From positions 1 to 32,406 of the forward strand of contig CAJURK010000038.1 in the NCBI GenBank assembly GCA_910588745.1: a DNA stretch of 32,406 nt, written 5' to 3'. The notes below the pieces were generated by a model that worked only from the letters and a program-made list of their open reading frames with translations, ran no database searches and was not told where the DNA came from. Positions 1 through 8,670 of the stretch are shown piece by piece (within the stretch, counting starts at the first letter, position 1; each line of letters begins with the position of its first letter). The position numbers and the translations under genes are program-made. This DNA is from an uncultured Dorea sp. (GTDB lineage Bacteria > Bacillota > Clostridia > Lachnospirales > Lachnospiraceae).

Positions 1-200
1 ACAATAAAAATAGAAGATACATAGTAAAAAGATTATTGAGAGTTATGAACTTGAAGTAGTGGGGAATGAAATATACATAACAGAATAGGTTAATAATGTT
101 TTGCTTTGCAAACGATAAATTCCCCATTTGCAGAATTGCAGCCAGCTAAAAACTGAATAACCGCCATACATACAGAACGACGACGCCCCTTTTCCTCATC

Positions 201-229
201 AAAAAACGGCTCCAATCCAGAACCGTTTT
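201..229 (-). terminator. Rho-independent terminator of the spoVAD-spoVAE operon
   Basis: On the minus strand a 10-bp stem (arms at 220-229 and 203-212, one G-U pair) with a 7-base loop is followed directly by more T residues. It lies 15 bases past the spoVAE stop codon, as expected for the operon's end. The AT-rich stretch from 1 to 200 holds no gene I can support. Confidence 0.85.
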
Positions 230-243
230 CCCTGCATTCTATA

Positions 244-609
244 TTATTTTTTCATCTTCGGTTCAAACAGCCAGGACGCCAGATATCCGAAGATTAACGC
301 CGCCGAGATTCCTACCGCGCTGGCTTTGAACCCGCCCATAAAAATTCCAATAAATCCTTCCTCGTTCACCGCTTCTTTCACACCCTTAAACAGCGTATTT
401 CCAAATCCCAGAAGCGGTACGCTTGCCCCTGCGCCCGCAAAGTCCTGGAAGGGCTGGTAGATTCCTAAAAATCCCAGCACAGCCCCGGTACACACCAGAA
501 GCACCATAACCCGGCCCGGCATCAGTTTGGTTCGATCCAGCAGTATCTGTACCAACGCGCAGATCAGCCCTCCAACCCAAAATGCATTGATATAATCCAT
601 TATATTCAC
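244..609 (-). CDS. spoVAE: Stage V sporulation protein AE (SpoVAE, membrane subunit of the DPA channel)
   Basis: This 121-residue, very hydrophobic protein matches the SpoVAE (SpoVAEb) family in length and in conserved stretches such as 'GFGNTLFKGVKEAV' and 'GFIGIFMGGFKA'. About four membrane segments are visible. In spore formers it belongs to the SpoVA complex in the inner spore membrane that moves calcium-dipicolinate into the forespore and out during germination. The start is a GTG at 609, chosen because a GGGGGG ribosome site lies 6 bases upstream; an in-frame ATG at 600 is farther from it. Only 11 bases separate it from spoVAD, so the two are co-transcribed. A strong terminator follows the stop. 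Confidence 0.93.
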   Translation of the reverse strand: MNIMDYINAFWVGGLICALVQILLDRTKLMPGRVMVLLVCTGAVLGFLGIYQPFQDFAGAGASVPLLGFGNTLFKGVKEAVNEEGFIGIFMGGFKASAVGISAALIFGYLASWLFEPKMKK

Positions 610-620
610 AAATATCCCCC

Positions 621-1634
621 CTAACAGTGTTCCAGCACAATGCCATGCGCAATTCCCGGTACGCTTTCACCTTCATTAAAGCTAACGGTAGACATGAGCG
701 CCCCCGTCGGCACAAATAATACCTTCTTCCACTCACCCTTTTCAAGCTTCGGCAGAATATAAGCTGCCAGAGTCGTCGCCGCGCACCCGCATCCGCTTCC
801 CCCCGCGTGGGTGTCCTGGGTTTGCTGGTCAAATATCGTCATGCCGCAGTCCATGTGGTTCTTCATAATGTCCAGACCCTTTTTTCGCATCAGGTCGAAA
901 AGAATACTCTGCCCCACATAACCCAAGTCTCCGGTAATAATCCGGCTGTACTCATCCGCCTCTCGTTCAAAATCCGCCAGGTTCACCGCTATCGTATCCG
1001 CTGCTGCCGGCGCCATGCAGGCTCCCATATTCTGGGAATCCTTCAATCCATAATCGACAATTTTCCCTACCGTAATTCCTGATATCCTTACGTGGCTCTT
1101 TTTGTTTCCCACCACAAAAGCTCCGCTTCCGGTTACCGTCCACTGGGCGGACAGCGGCCTCTGATTCGCGTAGCTTAAAGGAAAGCGGAATTCTTTCTCC
1201 GCCGTCCCGAAATGGCTGGAAGTAACCGCCAGCATATGCTCCCCGTATCCGGCGGCTACACACATAGATGCCAGCGCCAGCGCCTCGCCGGAGGTAGAAC
1301 AGGCTCCAAACAGGCCGAACAGCGGAATCTGAAAGCTCTCGAGCCCCATAGAAGTCGCGATTCCCTGCCGCAGCAAATCTCCGCCGAACAGATACCGGAT
1401 TTTATCCGGCGTCAACTTAGCCTTGCCGAGAGCCAGCGTACAGGCTTCCTTCTGCATGGTTCCCTCCGCCGCCTCCCAGGTTTCCTCCCCGAAAAGGTTC
1501 TCTGAGTCTGACATGTCAAAATATTTCCCGAGAGGCCCTTCGCTCTCCTTCTTCCCTACCACAGCGGCGCTGCTCATAATATAGGGAGACTCAGGAAACG
1601 CTATGCTCTGAGCCCCCTTTGTTTTCTGAATCAT
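621..1634 (-). CDS. spoVAD: Stage V sporulation protein AD (SpoVAD, dipicolinate-binding)
   Basis: The protein has the thiolase/ketosynthase-like fold of SpoVAD; the region with 'GACSTSGEALALASM' and 'SSHFGTAEKEFRFPL' is characteristic. Family knowledge: SpoVAD lies on the outer face of the inner spore membrane, binds dipicolinic acid and is essential for its uptake during sporulation. I start it at ATG 1634 (338 aa, 'MIQKTKGAQ'), because a GGTGGA ribosome site lies 6 bases upstream. An upstream in-frame ATG at 1658 would add eight residues but has no clear ribosome site. The gene normally before it, spoVAC, is absent here; jetD lies 46 bases upstream of the longer start. A sigma-G-like promoter (1670-1698) sits in the gap. 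Confidence 0.93.
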   Translation of the reverse strand: MIQKTKGAQSIAFPESPYIMSSAAVVGKKESEGPLGKYFDMSDSENLFGEETWEAAEGTMQKEACTLALGKAKLTPDKIRYLFGGDLLRQGIATSMGLESFQIPLFGLFGACSTSGEALALASMCVAAGYGEHMLAVTSSHFGTAEKEFRFPLSYANQRPLSAQWTVTGSGAFVVGNKKSHVRISGITVGKIVDYGLKDSQNMGACMAPAAADTIAVNLADFEREADEYSRIITGDLGYVGQSILFDLMRKKGLDIMKNHMDCGMTIFDQQTQDTHAGGSGCGCAATTLAAYILPKLEKGEWKKVLFVPTGALMSTVSFNEGESVPGIAHGIVLEHC

Positions 1635-1669
1635 AAGATATCCACCTTCCATATTCATTCGGTTTTCTT

Positions 1670-1698
1670 TAGTATGAAAAGTTTTTCAGATTATATAC
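1670..1698 (-). promoter_or_regulatory. Putative sigma-G (forespore) promoter of spoVAD-spoVAE
   Basis: Read on the minus strand, GTATA (1698-1694) and CATACTA (1676-1670) are separated by 17 bases. This closely matches the known forespore sigma-G pattern (G-C/T-ATA, then CATACTA). It lies between the jetD stop and the spoVAD start, exactly where an independent promoter for the spore genes would be needed. Activity is inferred. Confidence 0.65.
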
Positions 1699-1704
1699 CT
1701 AATT

Positions 1705-2940
1705 TTATATTAATAATTCCTGCTCAATCTCCAGTCCATATTTCAGAATACAGAACTTTAATTCCTCCATTTCGCCTGCGTCCATATTTTCAAGTTTTTT
1801 CCTCTTTTCGAACTCTATCGGAACTCCCGCGCCTGCGGAAATTGCCCTCTCATAGGACTTCCTGTCCATCCGATATGCCGTTATCTTTGGAAAAACATTC
1901 TTTTTGTTAAACTGAAAAATGCGGATTCCTCCATAGTCCATATCTCCCCAGTGATAATACTTTGTCTCCTCCTCTGCCGCATTCACGATTCCTTTTAAAA
2001 ACCGTATCTCCTTTGGTGAAAAGAATCCATGGCAGAAAATATACAACTCGTCCCCCTTAAATTCCATTGCTTCATAATTGGCTTTATTCTCTATCACAAA
2101 AATCTTCCTAATCCCTGGCAGCGCCCTCACTGCCGCGTGTTCTAATGTTCTGGCATTCAGCATCGTGCCGTAAACATTTTTCTCAGATGAAATCTCCGCG
2201 CCGGTATCAAGCACATAGGATAAAGCCCCCTTCCATTCTAACGTCTGCGCATAGCTTAAGATTCCATGAGCCGCCAGAACTTCATCATCGCTCATTCCCT
2301 CTTCGTAATAGGGCGAATATTTCTTTAGAATACCAAGCGTTTTGCTTTCATATTTCTTGCGGAACAGTTTCGCCGGCGTAATCCCTTCCTTTTGATCTGC
2401 CGCGCCCCGAAATACCCTGGCGCTGAAAATCGGTTTCTCAACCGGATCCTCCAAACGCAGCAATTCATCCAGGCAGCGGTATAACCGACCGTCCTGCATA
2501 TTGTTCTGCATCGTCTGGGAACATTCTCCTTTTTTAAGCTTTCCCAGTTCCTCGTCATAATAACCGGCCAGCCAGGAATCCGCCGCTTTTTCCTTCCACT
2601 CCTCCAGCATCTGAATATACCGAAGCTGCCTGTGCCTTGGATCCTCTATACCGGCTCTCTGGCACAGCTTTGGCATCAGTTCCACCGGACAGTGGATTTT
2701 TTGAATATCCATATTCATATCCCGCCAGTCGAACCGAATGTTCCCCTCTCCGCCAAGCAGCGCGTCTTTCTCTATTTCCTTTGCCTGGGCAAGCAGTCTT
2801 TCTCTTCCGCCAATCTCTTTTAAAAGTTTTCCGTCTGCCTGCGGATGGCGAACGCCGGAAATCAAACCCGCCCGGTAAGCTTTTCCGTCAATCTGGCCAA
2901 TGAGCCACTCTATTAAAGTCTTTGTCTTTTCCACTGCCAT
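1705..2940 (-). CDS. jetD: Wadjet nuclease subunit JetD (TOPRIM)
   Basis: The 411-residue protein is the fourth gene of a Wadjet operon. The C-terminal half shows a TOPRIM-type metal site: a glutamate in 'FVIENKANYEAM' (E284), a glycine turn in 'CHGFFSP' and the acidic pair in 'WGDMDYGG' (D333, D335). The N-terminal half corresponds to the arm region of the DUF3322/DUF2220 family. Family knowledge: JetD is the topoisomerase VI-related nuclease that cuts circular plasmid DNA once JetABC has extruded a loop. All expected catalytic acids are present, so it should be active. It starts at ATG 2940 behind AGGAA, 42 bases after jetC. No transcription terminator is visible before spoVAD. Confidence 0.88.
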   Translation of the reverse strand: MAVEKTKTLIEWLIGQIDGKAYRAGLISGVRHPQADGKLLKEIGGRERLLAQAKEIEKDALLGGEGNIRFDWRDMNMDIQKIHCPVELMPKLCQRAGIEDPRHRQLRYIQMLEEWKEKAADSWLAGYYDEELGKLKKGECSQTMQNNMQDGRLYRCLDELLRLEDPVEKPIFSARVFRGAADQKEGITPAKLFRKKYESKTLGILKKYSPYYEEGMSDDEVLAAHGILSYAQTLEWKGALSYVLDTGAEISSEKNVYGTMLNARTLEHAAVRALPGIRKIFVIENKANYEAMEFKGDELYIFCHGFFSPKEIRFLKGIVNAAEEETKYYHWGDMDYGGIRIFQFNKKNVFPKITAYRMDRKSYERAISAGAGVPIEFEKRKKLENMDAGEMEELKFCILKYGLEIEQELLI

Positions 2941-2982
2941 TCGTTCCTCATTTCTGCCTCTTCTTCATAAGTCTGTCCCGTA

Positions 2983-5900
2983 CTATTGCGAAACCGGCTC
3001 TTCTTTCTCCTGCCTTTCCCCTTTCCCCAGTTCGCCCTTCCGCTGTCCGCCGCCTTCTATCATCTCCAGATAATCTCCCTTATCAATATGCATCATAGAA
3101 ATCTGGTTTTGATGCCTGCGAAATCCATACACGCTGTCCACATTACGAATCAGCGACTGCAGACGTTCGTCCGGCACGCACACAATCAACTGCAGCTCCA
3201 GTTCTCTTGCATACCGCAGGCATACCTCGCTCCGCTCCTTGTCCATCTTAGAAAACGCCTCGTCTAAAAGCACCAGCCGGATCTTAGAATCCCGGTTGCT
3301 CTGCTGCATATACAGCATGGCAAAACCTGCCAGAAGCGCAACATATTTGGGGTTCTGTCCCTCGCCGCCGGAATCCCGCCCCGCCATCTCGTCCACTGCA
3401 TTTTTCTTGACGTTTCCCTGCTCATCTTCTACCCGCTCATACATACGAAAGGTCAAATAGTTACGGTAATCCGCATACTTTTCCATCTCCTGCTTGTGAA
3501 GGGAACGCTTTTCACCGTCTCCGCTTTTAGGCGGCATGAATTTCTCCGTAAGCCTTTGAATCTGTCCCTCGTATTTCTGATAGAATTCGTCCTCCCCGAG
3601 ACTTAACTGTCCCTCAAAACCGTCGTTGTCCAACACCTTGCTGTCTAACTCCGGCGCCATCAGCATATCATAAAACTGTCCGTTCTCATTCTCCGCCGGA
3701 AGGATATCAATCTGATAGGTACTGTCTGAAAAGCGGATTCTTGACAACATCCGGTTAATCTCCCGCTTATGGCGGTAAGCCGCTTTGATTTCCCCATGGA
3801 TCGTGGCGATCACATTCTCTCTCAGAGAATGATAGACCAGAAGATACTGCTTTTCAAACTCCTCTTTATACTTTGGCTCAAAATCCTGACGAAGCTGTTC
3901 TAAGACCTTGTCGTATCCCTCGTTGCCATGTTCTACCCCGGTAAATCCGTAAGCAGGATACTCCCGGTTAAATTTATTTCTTGTAATTGTCCTCTGATCC
4001 GAAACCGTCTCTTCTAATTCTCCCAGTCTGGAAAGTTCCTCGTGCATCTTTCTGCGGTAGGTATTCTCCGCCTGCTTGTTTAAACTCTCTTTCACTTCCG
4101 AAAGGAGAACCTCGTTTACTGTGAATCCTTCCTGCAAACCGGCAAGCTTATCCCTGAAATCATCCGCTTCTTTCTCTGCGGCCCGGTAATCTCCTTCACG
4201 GCCAATGCGTTCTTTATTGATCTGATTCAGACGTCTCTCAAGCCCCGCAAGCTCTTCCTCCAGACCCGCAAGTTCCTCTTTTAGCCGCGCAGTATGCGTA
4301 CCGTCTTCTAACTTCTTAATCTCTTCCTTCAACGTCTCCTGTTTTTCCAGGTAAGCTTCCAGTTCTTTCGCCGCTCCGGAAAGCTGCAATAGCTGCTCCG
4401 GCTTCTGGTTCAGACGCTCAAATTTCTGCGCCTGCCCTAACGTCTCCTTTAACTGGGTATCGGCAATCAAACGTTTCTGTAAGTCATAAATTTCATCTTC
4501 TAATTCTTTCAGCCTTGCCTTGGAAACCTTGGTTCCAATACAAGCGTACCGGTTATAGTCGTCCTCCCTCAGATGCCGGAAGATATAATTACTGTAGGAA
4601 TAACAGTCCGGCGTCACGCCGTCTCTCACCTGATGCAGTTCCTCTACCGTCCCACATTGGAAAATCCTTCCCAAATACCTTTTTAAGCACAGATCCACAT
4701 ACGGCTCCGACGCCCTGACTGCGTCATACAGCGTTCCTTCCTTTGCCGCCGGCATATCCCGCTTAATTGCCGCTGTATTAATCAGATCTATCTCTTCAAA
4801 CTCCCTCCGCTTCATCCTGCGGAAAATCTTTGCGGCGTCCACCGCATACCGGGGATCCGTAACCAGGCTGTGCTTGATGCGCCCCAGCCTGCCCTCTATT
4901 GCATTTTTCCACTTTTCATCCGTAATATCAAACAGATCTGCAAAAATTTCCACATGGATGGTCCGCCCGTACTGGCTGCTCAATTCTCTCTGTAATTCCG
5001 CCCTGGCGCTTTTCAGCTCTTTTCGGTACGGTTTGCGGTCATTCTTTAAATCCTCTGCCATGTCCTTCTTCTCATCCAGGTCTTTTTTGGTCTTCCGGAC
5101 ACTATCCTTTAACTCCGCAAATTCTTCCTCAATAAGTTCCAGCGCGTTGTCAATCCCCTTTTTTGCCCTCTCCAAAGCAGATACGGATATCTCTCCCGCC
5201 AAAATGTCGTCGATACACTGCAGAGCGGGGTTGCTGACATAGCCGCTAATATCCTCATCTTCCGCCCATGGCCTAAGTCCCTGGAGGATTTCCCTCCACT
5301 GTCTGGAATTTCCTTCCAGCAGTCCGATGGTGGTCTGCATATCCTCCAGTTTTTTCTTCTTCACCCCGTAATCGCTTGCGTGAAGCTCCGCCTTCACATC
5401 AACCAGCCGATCGGTCTTTTCTTTCTTCTCCATATCAAAGGCGCCGTATTGTTTTTCCAGCTCGGCAATCCTTGCGCCGATACCCTTCATATCTTCTTCC
5501 TTGGCTTCCAGCCGGACTTTGCACCCTTCGATATCCAGAATCCGCAGGATACGCTCCGCGCGCAGTTTGTCCGCCTTTACCTGGATGAGCTTCCGGTTCT
5601 CCTCCTGAACCTCTGAGAGGATTTCAATCCGGTTTTCCAGATCGTCCACCCGCTCCTTGATTTCCCGGTATGCCCCTAGCTGCCTGCTAATGGTCGAAAC
5701 CGTATCTTCCTTACTTTTTGGGAACATATAATCCCGGATAAACTGTCCGGTACCATCTGCCATCCGCAGTGCAATGGCGCTCTTTTCCATCGTCATCAGA
5801 CGGTTAGAATCAATATAACCAAATATCTCTTCGTACACGATATTTAAGTATGCTTCTTTCGACTGATAAATCCGATTCACATCCACCCGGCCCCGATTAG

Positions 5901-6402
5901 ACTCCGATCTGCTTCTTGTCTCTAACAGTTTCTTAAGCTGCGCCGTGGTGTAAGCGATTCCTTCTTCGGTCAAATAACCATCCTCTGGAAGTTTCCCGGA
6001 ATGGCTAAAGAAATGGTACCGCCTCAGATCCTGGTCGTGCTTTCCCACCTCAAACACCGCGCCGATACATGTAACAATCTTACTCCCGGTATCTTCCAGT
6101 TCCAGCACGATTTGAGAACAGAAGTCCACGTTTTCCCGGTTCGACGTGCCGTCCTTCTGGGCGCCCCGCAGGTAACTAAGCACGCTTCTTCTGTTCTTTG
6201 CGTCGTCCGCCGCCTTATTTAAAAAGGTGGCCGACACGCTGCCGTAAAGGATAACCTGGACAGCGTCCATCACCGTGGACTTGCCGGAACCGCTCTTGCC
6301 GCTGAACAGATTCACATACTCATGGAATTCCAGCACCTTATGGCTGATGCCGCCCCAGTTATTCAGCAGCATCCGCCGAAATAATTTCTTCGATTGTTTC
6401 AT
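2983..6402 (-). CDS. jetC: Wadjet SMC-like ATPase JetC
   Basis: This 1139-residue protein has the split ATPase head of SMC/MukB proteins. Walker A is 'GKSGSGKST' at residues 35-43. Long heptad-like coiled coils follow on both sides of a central hinge-like stretch. The C-terminal end has the ABC signature region ('DSGGEGQNPKYVALLAG') and Walker B ('LVLLDEAFSKMD'). Family knowledge: JetC is the MukB-like motor that extrudes DNA loops on plasmids. The start at 6402 is supported by AGGAGG 9 bases upstream; it overlaps the jetB end by 44 bases, implying translational coupling. The last 20 residues are a charged tail (Lys/Glu-rich) beyond the conserved head. No frameshift is seen. Confidence 0.93.
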   Translation of the reverse strand: MKQSKKLFRRMLLNNWGGISHKVLEFHEYVNLFSGKSGSGKSTVMDAVQVILYGSVSATFLNKAADDAKNRRSVLSYLRGAQKDGTSNRENVDFCSQIVLELEDTGSKIVTCIGAVFEVGKHDQDLRRYHFFSHSGKLPEDGYLTEEGIAYTTAQLKKLLETRSRSESNRGRVDVNRIYQSKEAYLNIVYEEIFGYIDSNRLMTMEKSAIALRMADGTGQFIRDYMFPKSKEDTVSTISRQLGAYREIKERVDDLENRIEILSEVQEENRKLIQVKADKLRAERILRILDIEGCKVRLEAKEEDMKGIGARIAELEKQYGAFDMEKKEKTDRLVDVKAELHASDYGVKKKKLEDMQTTIGLLEGNSRQWREILQGLRPWAEDEDISGYVSNPALQCIDDILAGEISVSALERAKKGIDNALELIEEEFAELKDSVRKTKKDLDEKKDMAEDLKNDRKPYRKELKSARAELQRELSSQYGRTIHVEIFADLFDITDEKWKNAIEGRLGRIKHSLVTDPRYAVDAAKIFRRMKRREFEEIDLINTAAIKRDMPAAKEGTLYDAVRASEPYVDLCLKRYLGRIFQCGTVEELHQVRDGVTPDCYSYSNYIFRHLREDDYNRYACIGTKVSKARLKELEDEIYDLQKRLIADTQLKETLGQAQKFERLNQKPEQLLQLSGAAKELEAYLEKQETLKEEIKKLEDGTHTARLKEELAGLEEELAGLERRLNQINKERIGREGDYRAAEKEADDFRDKLAGLQEGFTVNEVLLSEVKESLNKQAENTYRRKMHEELSRLGELEETVSDQRTITRNKFNREYPAYGFTGVEHGNEGYDKVLEQLRQDFEPKYKEEFEKQYLLVYHSLRENVIATIHGEIKAAYRHKREINRMLSRIRFSDSTYQIDILPAENENGQFYDMLMAPELDSKVLDNDGFEGQLSLGEDEFYQKYEGQIQRLTEKFMPPKSGDGEKRSLHKQEMEKYADYRNYLTFRMYERVEDEQGNVKKNAVDEMAGRDSGGEGQNPKYVALLAGFAMLYMQQSNRDSKIRLVLLDEAFSKMDKERSEVCLRYARELELQLIVCVPDERLQSLIRNVDSVYGFRRHQNQISMMHIDKGDYLEMIEGGGQRKGELGKGERQEKEEPVSQ

Positions 6403-7006
6403 TCTCCGGGGCCTCCTCTCTATATTCCTCGATTAGTTCGTTTATATCTGCCGCGCCGACATAGAGATTGACCGTGCTGTACAGATAAATCGGCGTCTGA
6501 TCCTCCACATCCCGCACCGCTCCCGGCAGTTCGATCATTTGATGCCTGTTCATAAGATACAGCGCCTCTCTCCACTCCGTTCCCGTCAGCTTCCGATTAA
6601 GCAGATTGGTATTCTTCCCATACTCCCGGATTTCTTCTAGGTTCGTCACCGTAGCGTTCAGCCCCTCCCCCATAATCTTCTCCCGGTAGATCATCTTGAC
6701 CAACAGGATAATCACCGTTGAAGTCAGGCTGATTTTCTCCGTTTCCACTCCCTCCCCCTTCAGCCGGAAAATATGTTCCTGGGGGTCGTGTTCCAGTTCG
6801 CATCCCAGCACCGCCAGATAATCTTCGATAAATCCCTTGTGCCTGACGCACAATTCATAATCCGGATTATCCCGGGGCGTTAAAGTCACTGGGTCATACC
6901 GCATCTGTATCATACAGGTCTGCCGAAATAACCTTGTGATTGTCTTTTTTAAGTTCTCCGCCTCCGTCACGGACAATTCTTCCATATATCCCATGTATCC
7001 AGCCAT
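6359..7006 (-). CDS. jetB: Wadjet KITE-like subunit JetB
   Basis: A 215-residue protein between jetA and jetC, the normal place and size for JetB. It begins with a helical segment rich in charged residues ('TEAENLKKTITRLFRQ'), has a central winged-helix-like part ('LLVKMIYREKIMGEG') and an acidic C-terminus. Family knowledge: JetB is the MukE-like KITE subunit that bridges the JetA kleisin and the JetC heads. Assignment rests more on synteny than on motifs; I believe it falls in the DUF6063/DUF4194 type of family but cannot check. The start at 7006 follows AAGGAGAG by 5 bases. A 100-base gap separates it from jetA. Confidence 0.8.
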   Translation of the reverse strand: MAGYMGYMEELSVTEAENLKKTITRLFRQTCMIQMRYDPVTLTPRDNPDYELCVRHKGFIEDYLAVLGCELEHDPQEHIFRLKGEGVETEKISLTSTVIILLVKMIYREKIMGEGLNATVTNLEEIREYGKNTNLLNRKLTGTEWREALYLMNRHQMIELPGAVRDVEDQTPIYLYSTVNLYVGAADINELIEEYREEAPENETIEEIISADAAE

Positions 7007-7106
7007 CTGTTCTCTCCTTACTCTTCTGTGTACACATCATACCTGTTTCTCTGCCTTTTGTTCTTTTCCGACTCCTTTTCGACACAGAAATCCTGCGGCG
7101 ACGTCC

Positions 7107-8603
7107 CTATTTCCGAATCCTAAGTTCCGAAAAGCGATATCCGTTCTCACTTTCAAATTCCCGCCCTATCGTAATCTCACTGTCACTGTCCGCGATCTCT
7201 GCAGCATCCTGCCAGACAAAGAACAATTTCTCCAAATCCTCCACAGACTTTACGGTATCTTCCGTCACGGCAAACACGCCGTCCCTCTCATTCTCTCTGC
7301 GGAAAGCCTCGATTTCCTGTCTGGTATAAATAGGCTTACAGATAAATTCTTCCAGTTCTTCCTCCTCTCCATGCCGAACCACTGCCTGAGGTTCAAACAC
7401 AGCCTTCTCCGCGCTTTTTTTCCGGTAGAGGCTCTGATTTGTCACCGTCCGGAACCGGCTGGTAAGCTTCATCCGCTCCCTTAGCTTCTCCAGCATTTCC
7501 TCCTGCTTCCCGCCCTTGTTCAAAAGATTTACAAAAGCCGCCGTCTGGTCTTCCTCCATGGCCCCCTCCATCAGGATATAGCGGATTCTTGCCGCCGCCC
7601 TGCTGGCAAATACTGTCTTTTGCTCAATCAATTTATTATATCTGCGCTCTATGGCGTCAAATTCCCGCTCAATCAGACAGATTAAGGCAGCCGCTTCATC
7701 GCACAAAGCAATCGCGCGCTCTATTTTTCTGGACTTCTGCTTTGTTCCTGACTCCGTCTTGTTCAACAGCTTATCCGCCGCCCGCATCTTCGCTTCTTCT
7801 GAGGCGCATTCCATTTCCTCTCTGCTTAGAACTTCAAAAGGTAACGTCTCTTCTAACCTGGACTTTTCCTGCAGATACTCCTGCCTTCTGATCTCATTTT
7901 CGCCAAGGTTCTGGTCAATCAGCTCCTTTACCGCTTCCTTATAGCGGTAAAAACTATCCGTGGTAGTAAGAATCGCATATTTCCTGCTGTCGCTGTTATT
8001 TATTTCCTTTACCAAAACCTCCTGTATCCCTAAGAAACTCCTCTGCCTGGACAATTCGTCAAAATAACCCCGCATCCCCTCCTGCATATTAGCAAGCATC
8101 TGCAGCAAGGCGCGGGATGTCTGCAGGGCGCTCTTTAGGATCTCATTATTCTTCTCTTTATCAAAACTATATGTATACAGATAACTATAGACTGCCAGCA
8201 CGCTCTCGCGTTCCCTGGTATTTTCTTCACAGTGCAGCCGGGCAAACAACTCTACGAATAACTGGCTGTATTCCGGAAATGATACCACATAGCTATCCAG
8301 AGCCTCGTCATAATCCCGCCTGAGCCACCCCCAGTCTTCCAGATGCTTCAGACACACCGAAGCCATGTTTGCCCTGGTCAGAAGCTCTCCTTCTTCATCA
8401 AACTGTTCCTCGCTCCAATTCAGGGTATGAGACGCAATCTGCTCATTCATAATACCGCGGCACTCGGACTCCGTCAGCCCCAGCAGCGAATAAGAACGGC
8501 TCGACTCCTCGCTGATGGCAATCAAGAACCGCTGATAATAATCCATATATTTGCTCGAAAAGAGCTTATAAAACTCTTTCGGTATCTTACTGATTAAATT
8601 CAT
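7107..8603 (-). CDS. jetA: Wadjet kleisin-like subunit JetA
   Basis: About 498 residues, first gene of the Wadjet set. The N-terminus ('IPKEFYKLFSSKYMDYYQRFL') and the helical, winged-helix-rich body match the JetA family, probably the DUF5716-type found in Clostridia rather than the DUF3375 type; that subtype call is from memory. Family knowledge: JetA is the MukF-like kleisin that links the two JetC heads and recruits JetB. The middle is rich in charged helices consistent with a kleisin, and the C-terminus is acidic. I prefer ATG 8603 to ATG 8609: the ribosome site AGGGAA lies 7 bases before the former and only 1-2 before the latter. A hairpin (8635-8665) precedes the gene. Confidence 0.85.
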   Translation of the reverse strand: MNLISKIPKEFYKLFSSKYMDYYQRFLIAISEESSRSYSLLGLTESECRGIMNEQIASHTLNWSEEQFDEEGELLTRANMASVCLKHLEDWGWLRRDYDEALDSYVVSFPEYSQLFVELFARLHCEENTRERESVLAVYSYLYTYSFDKEKNNEILKSALQTSRALLQMLANMQEGMRGYFDELSRQRSFLGIQEVLVKEINNSDSRKYAILTTTDSFYRYKEAVKELIDQNLGENEIRRQEYLQEKSRLEETLPFEVLSREEMECASEEAKMRAADKLLNKTESGTKQKSRKIERAIALCDEAAALICLIEREFDAIERRYNKLIEQKTVFASRAAARIRYILMEGAMEEDQTAAFVNLLNKGGKQEEMLEKLRERMKLTSRFRTVTNQSLYRKKSAEKAVFEPQAVVRHGEEEELEEFICKPIYTRQEIEAFRRENERDGVFAVTEDTVKSVEDLEKLFFVWQDAAEIADSDSEITIGREFESENGYRFSELRIRK

Positions 8604-8634
8604 ATCCATCTTCCCTATTTCTCATAAGAGAACG

Positions 8635-8665
8635 AAGCGGGGAGGTCCATAAACGCTCCCCACTT
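8635..8665 (-). terminator. Hairpin between the DivIVA-like gene and jetA (possible weak terminator or attenuator)
   Basis: Arms 8635-8644 and 8656-8665 pair over 10 bp (one G-U) with an 11-base loop. On the minus strand the stem is followed by a short pyrimidine-rich tail (CGTTCTCTT), not a full T-run, so termination would be partial. It lies right after the coiled-coil gene's stop and could lower or separate jetABCD expression from the dap genes. Confidence 0.5.
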
Positions 8666-8670
8666 CTGAT

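Noticed and set aside
14..88. Open frame on the plus strand near the left edge, ending in TAG at 86-88
   Set aside because: It has no start codon, an upstream stop at 11-13 and only 24 codons; too short to call a gene tail.
6894..7085. 63-codon minus-strand frame across the jetA-jetB gap
   Set aside because: It overlaps jetB in another frame, has no ribosome site, and jetB has strong support there.
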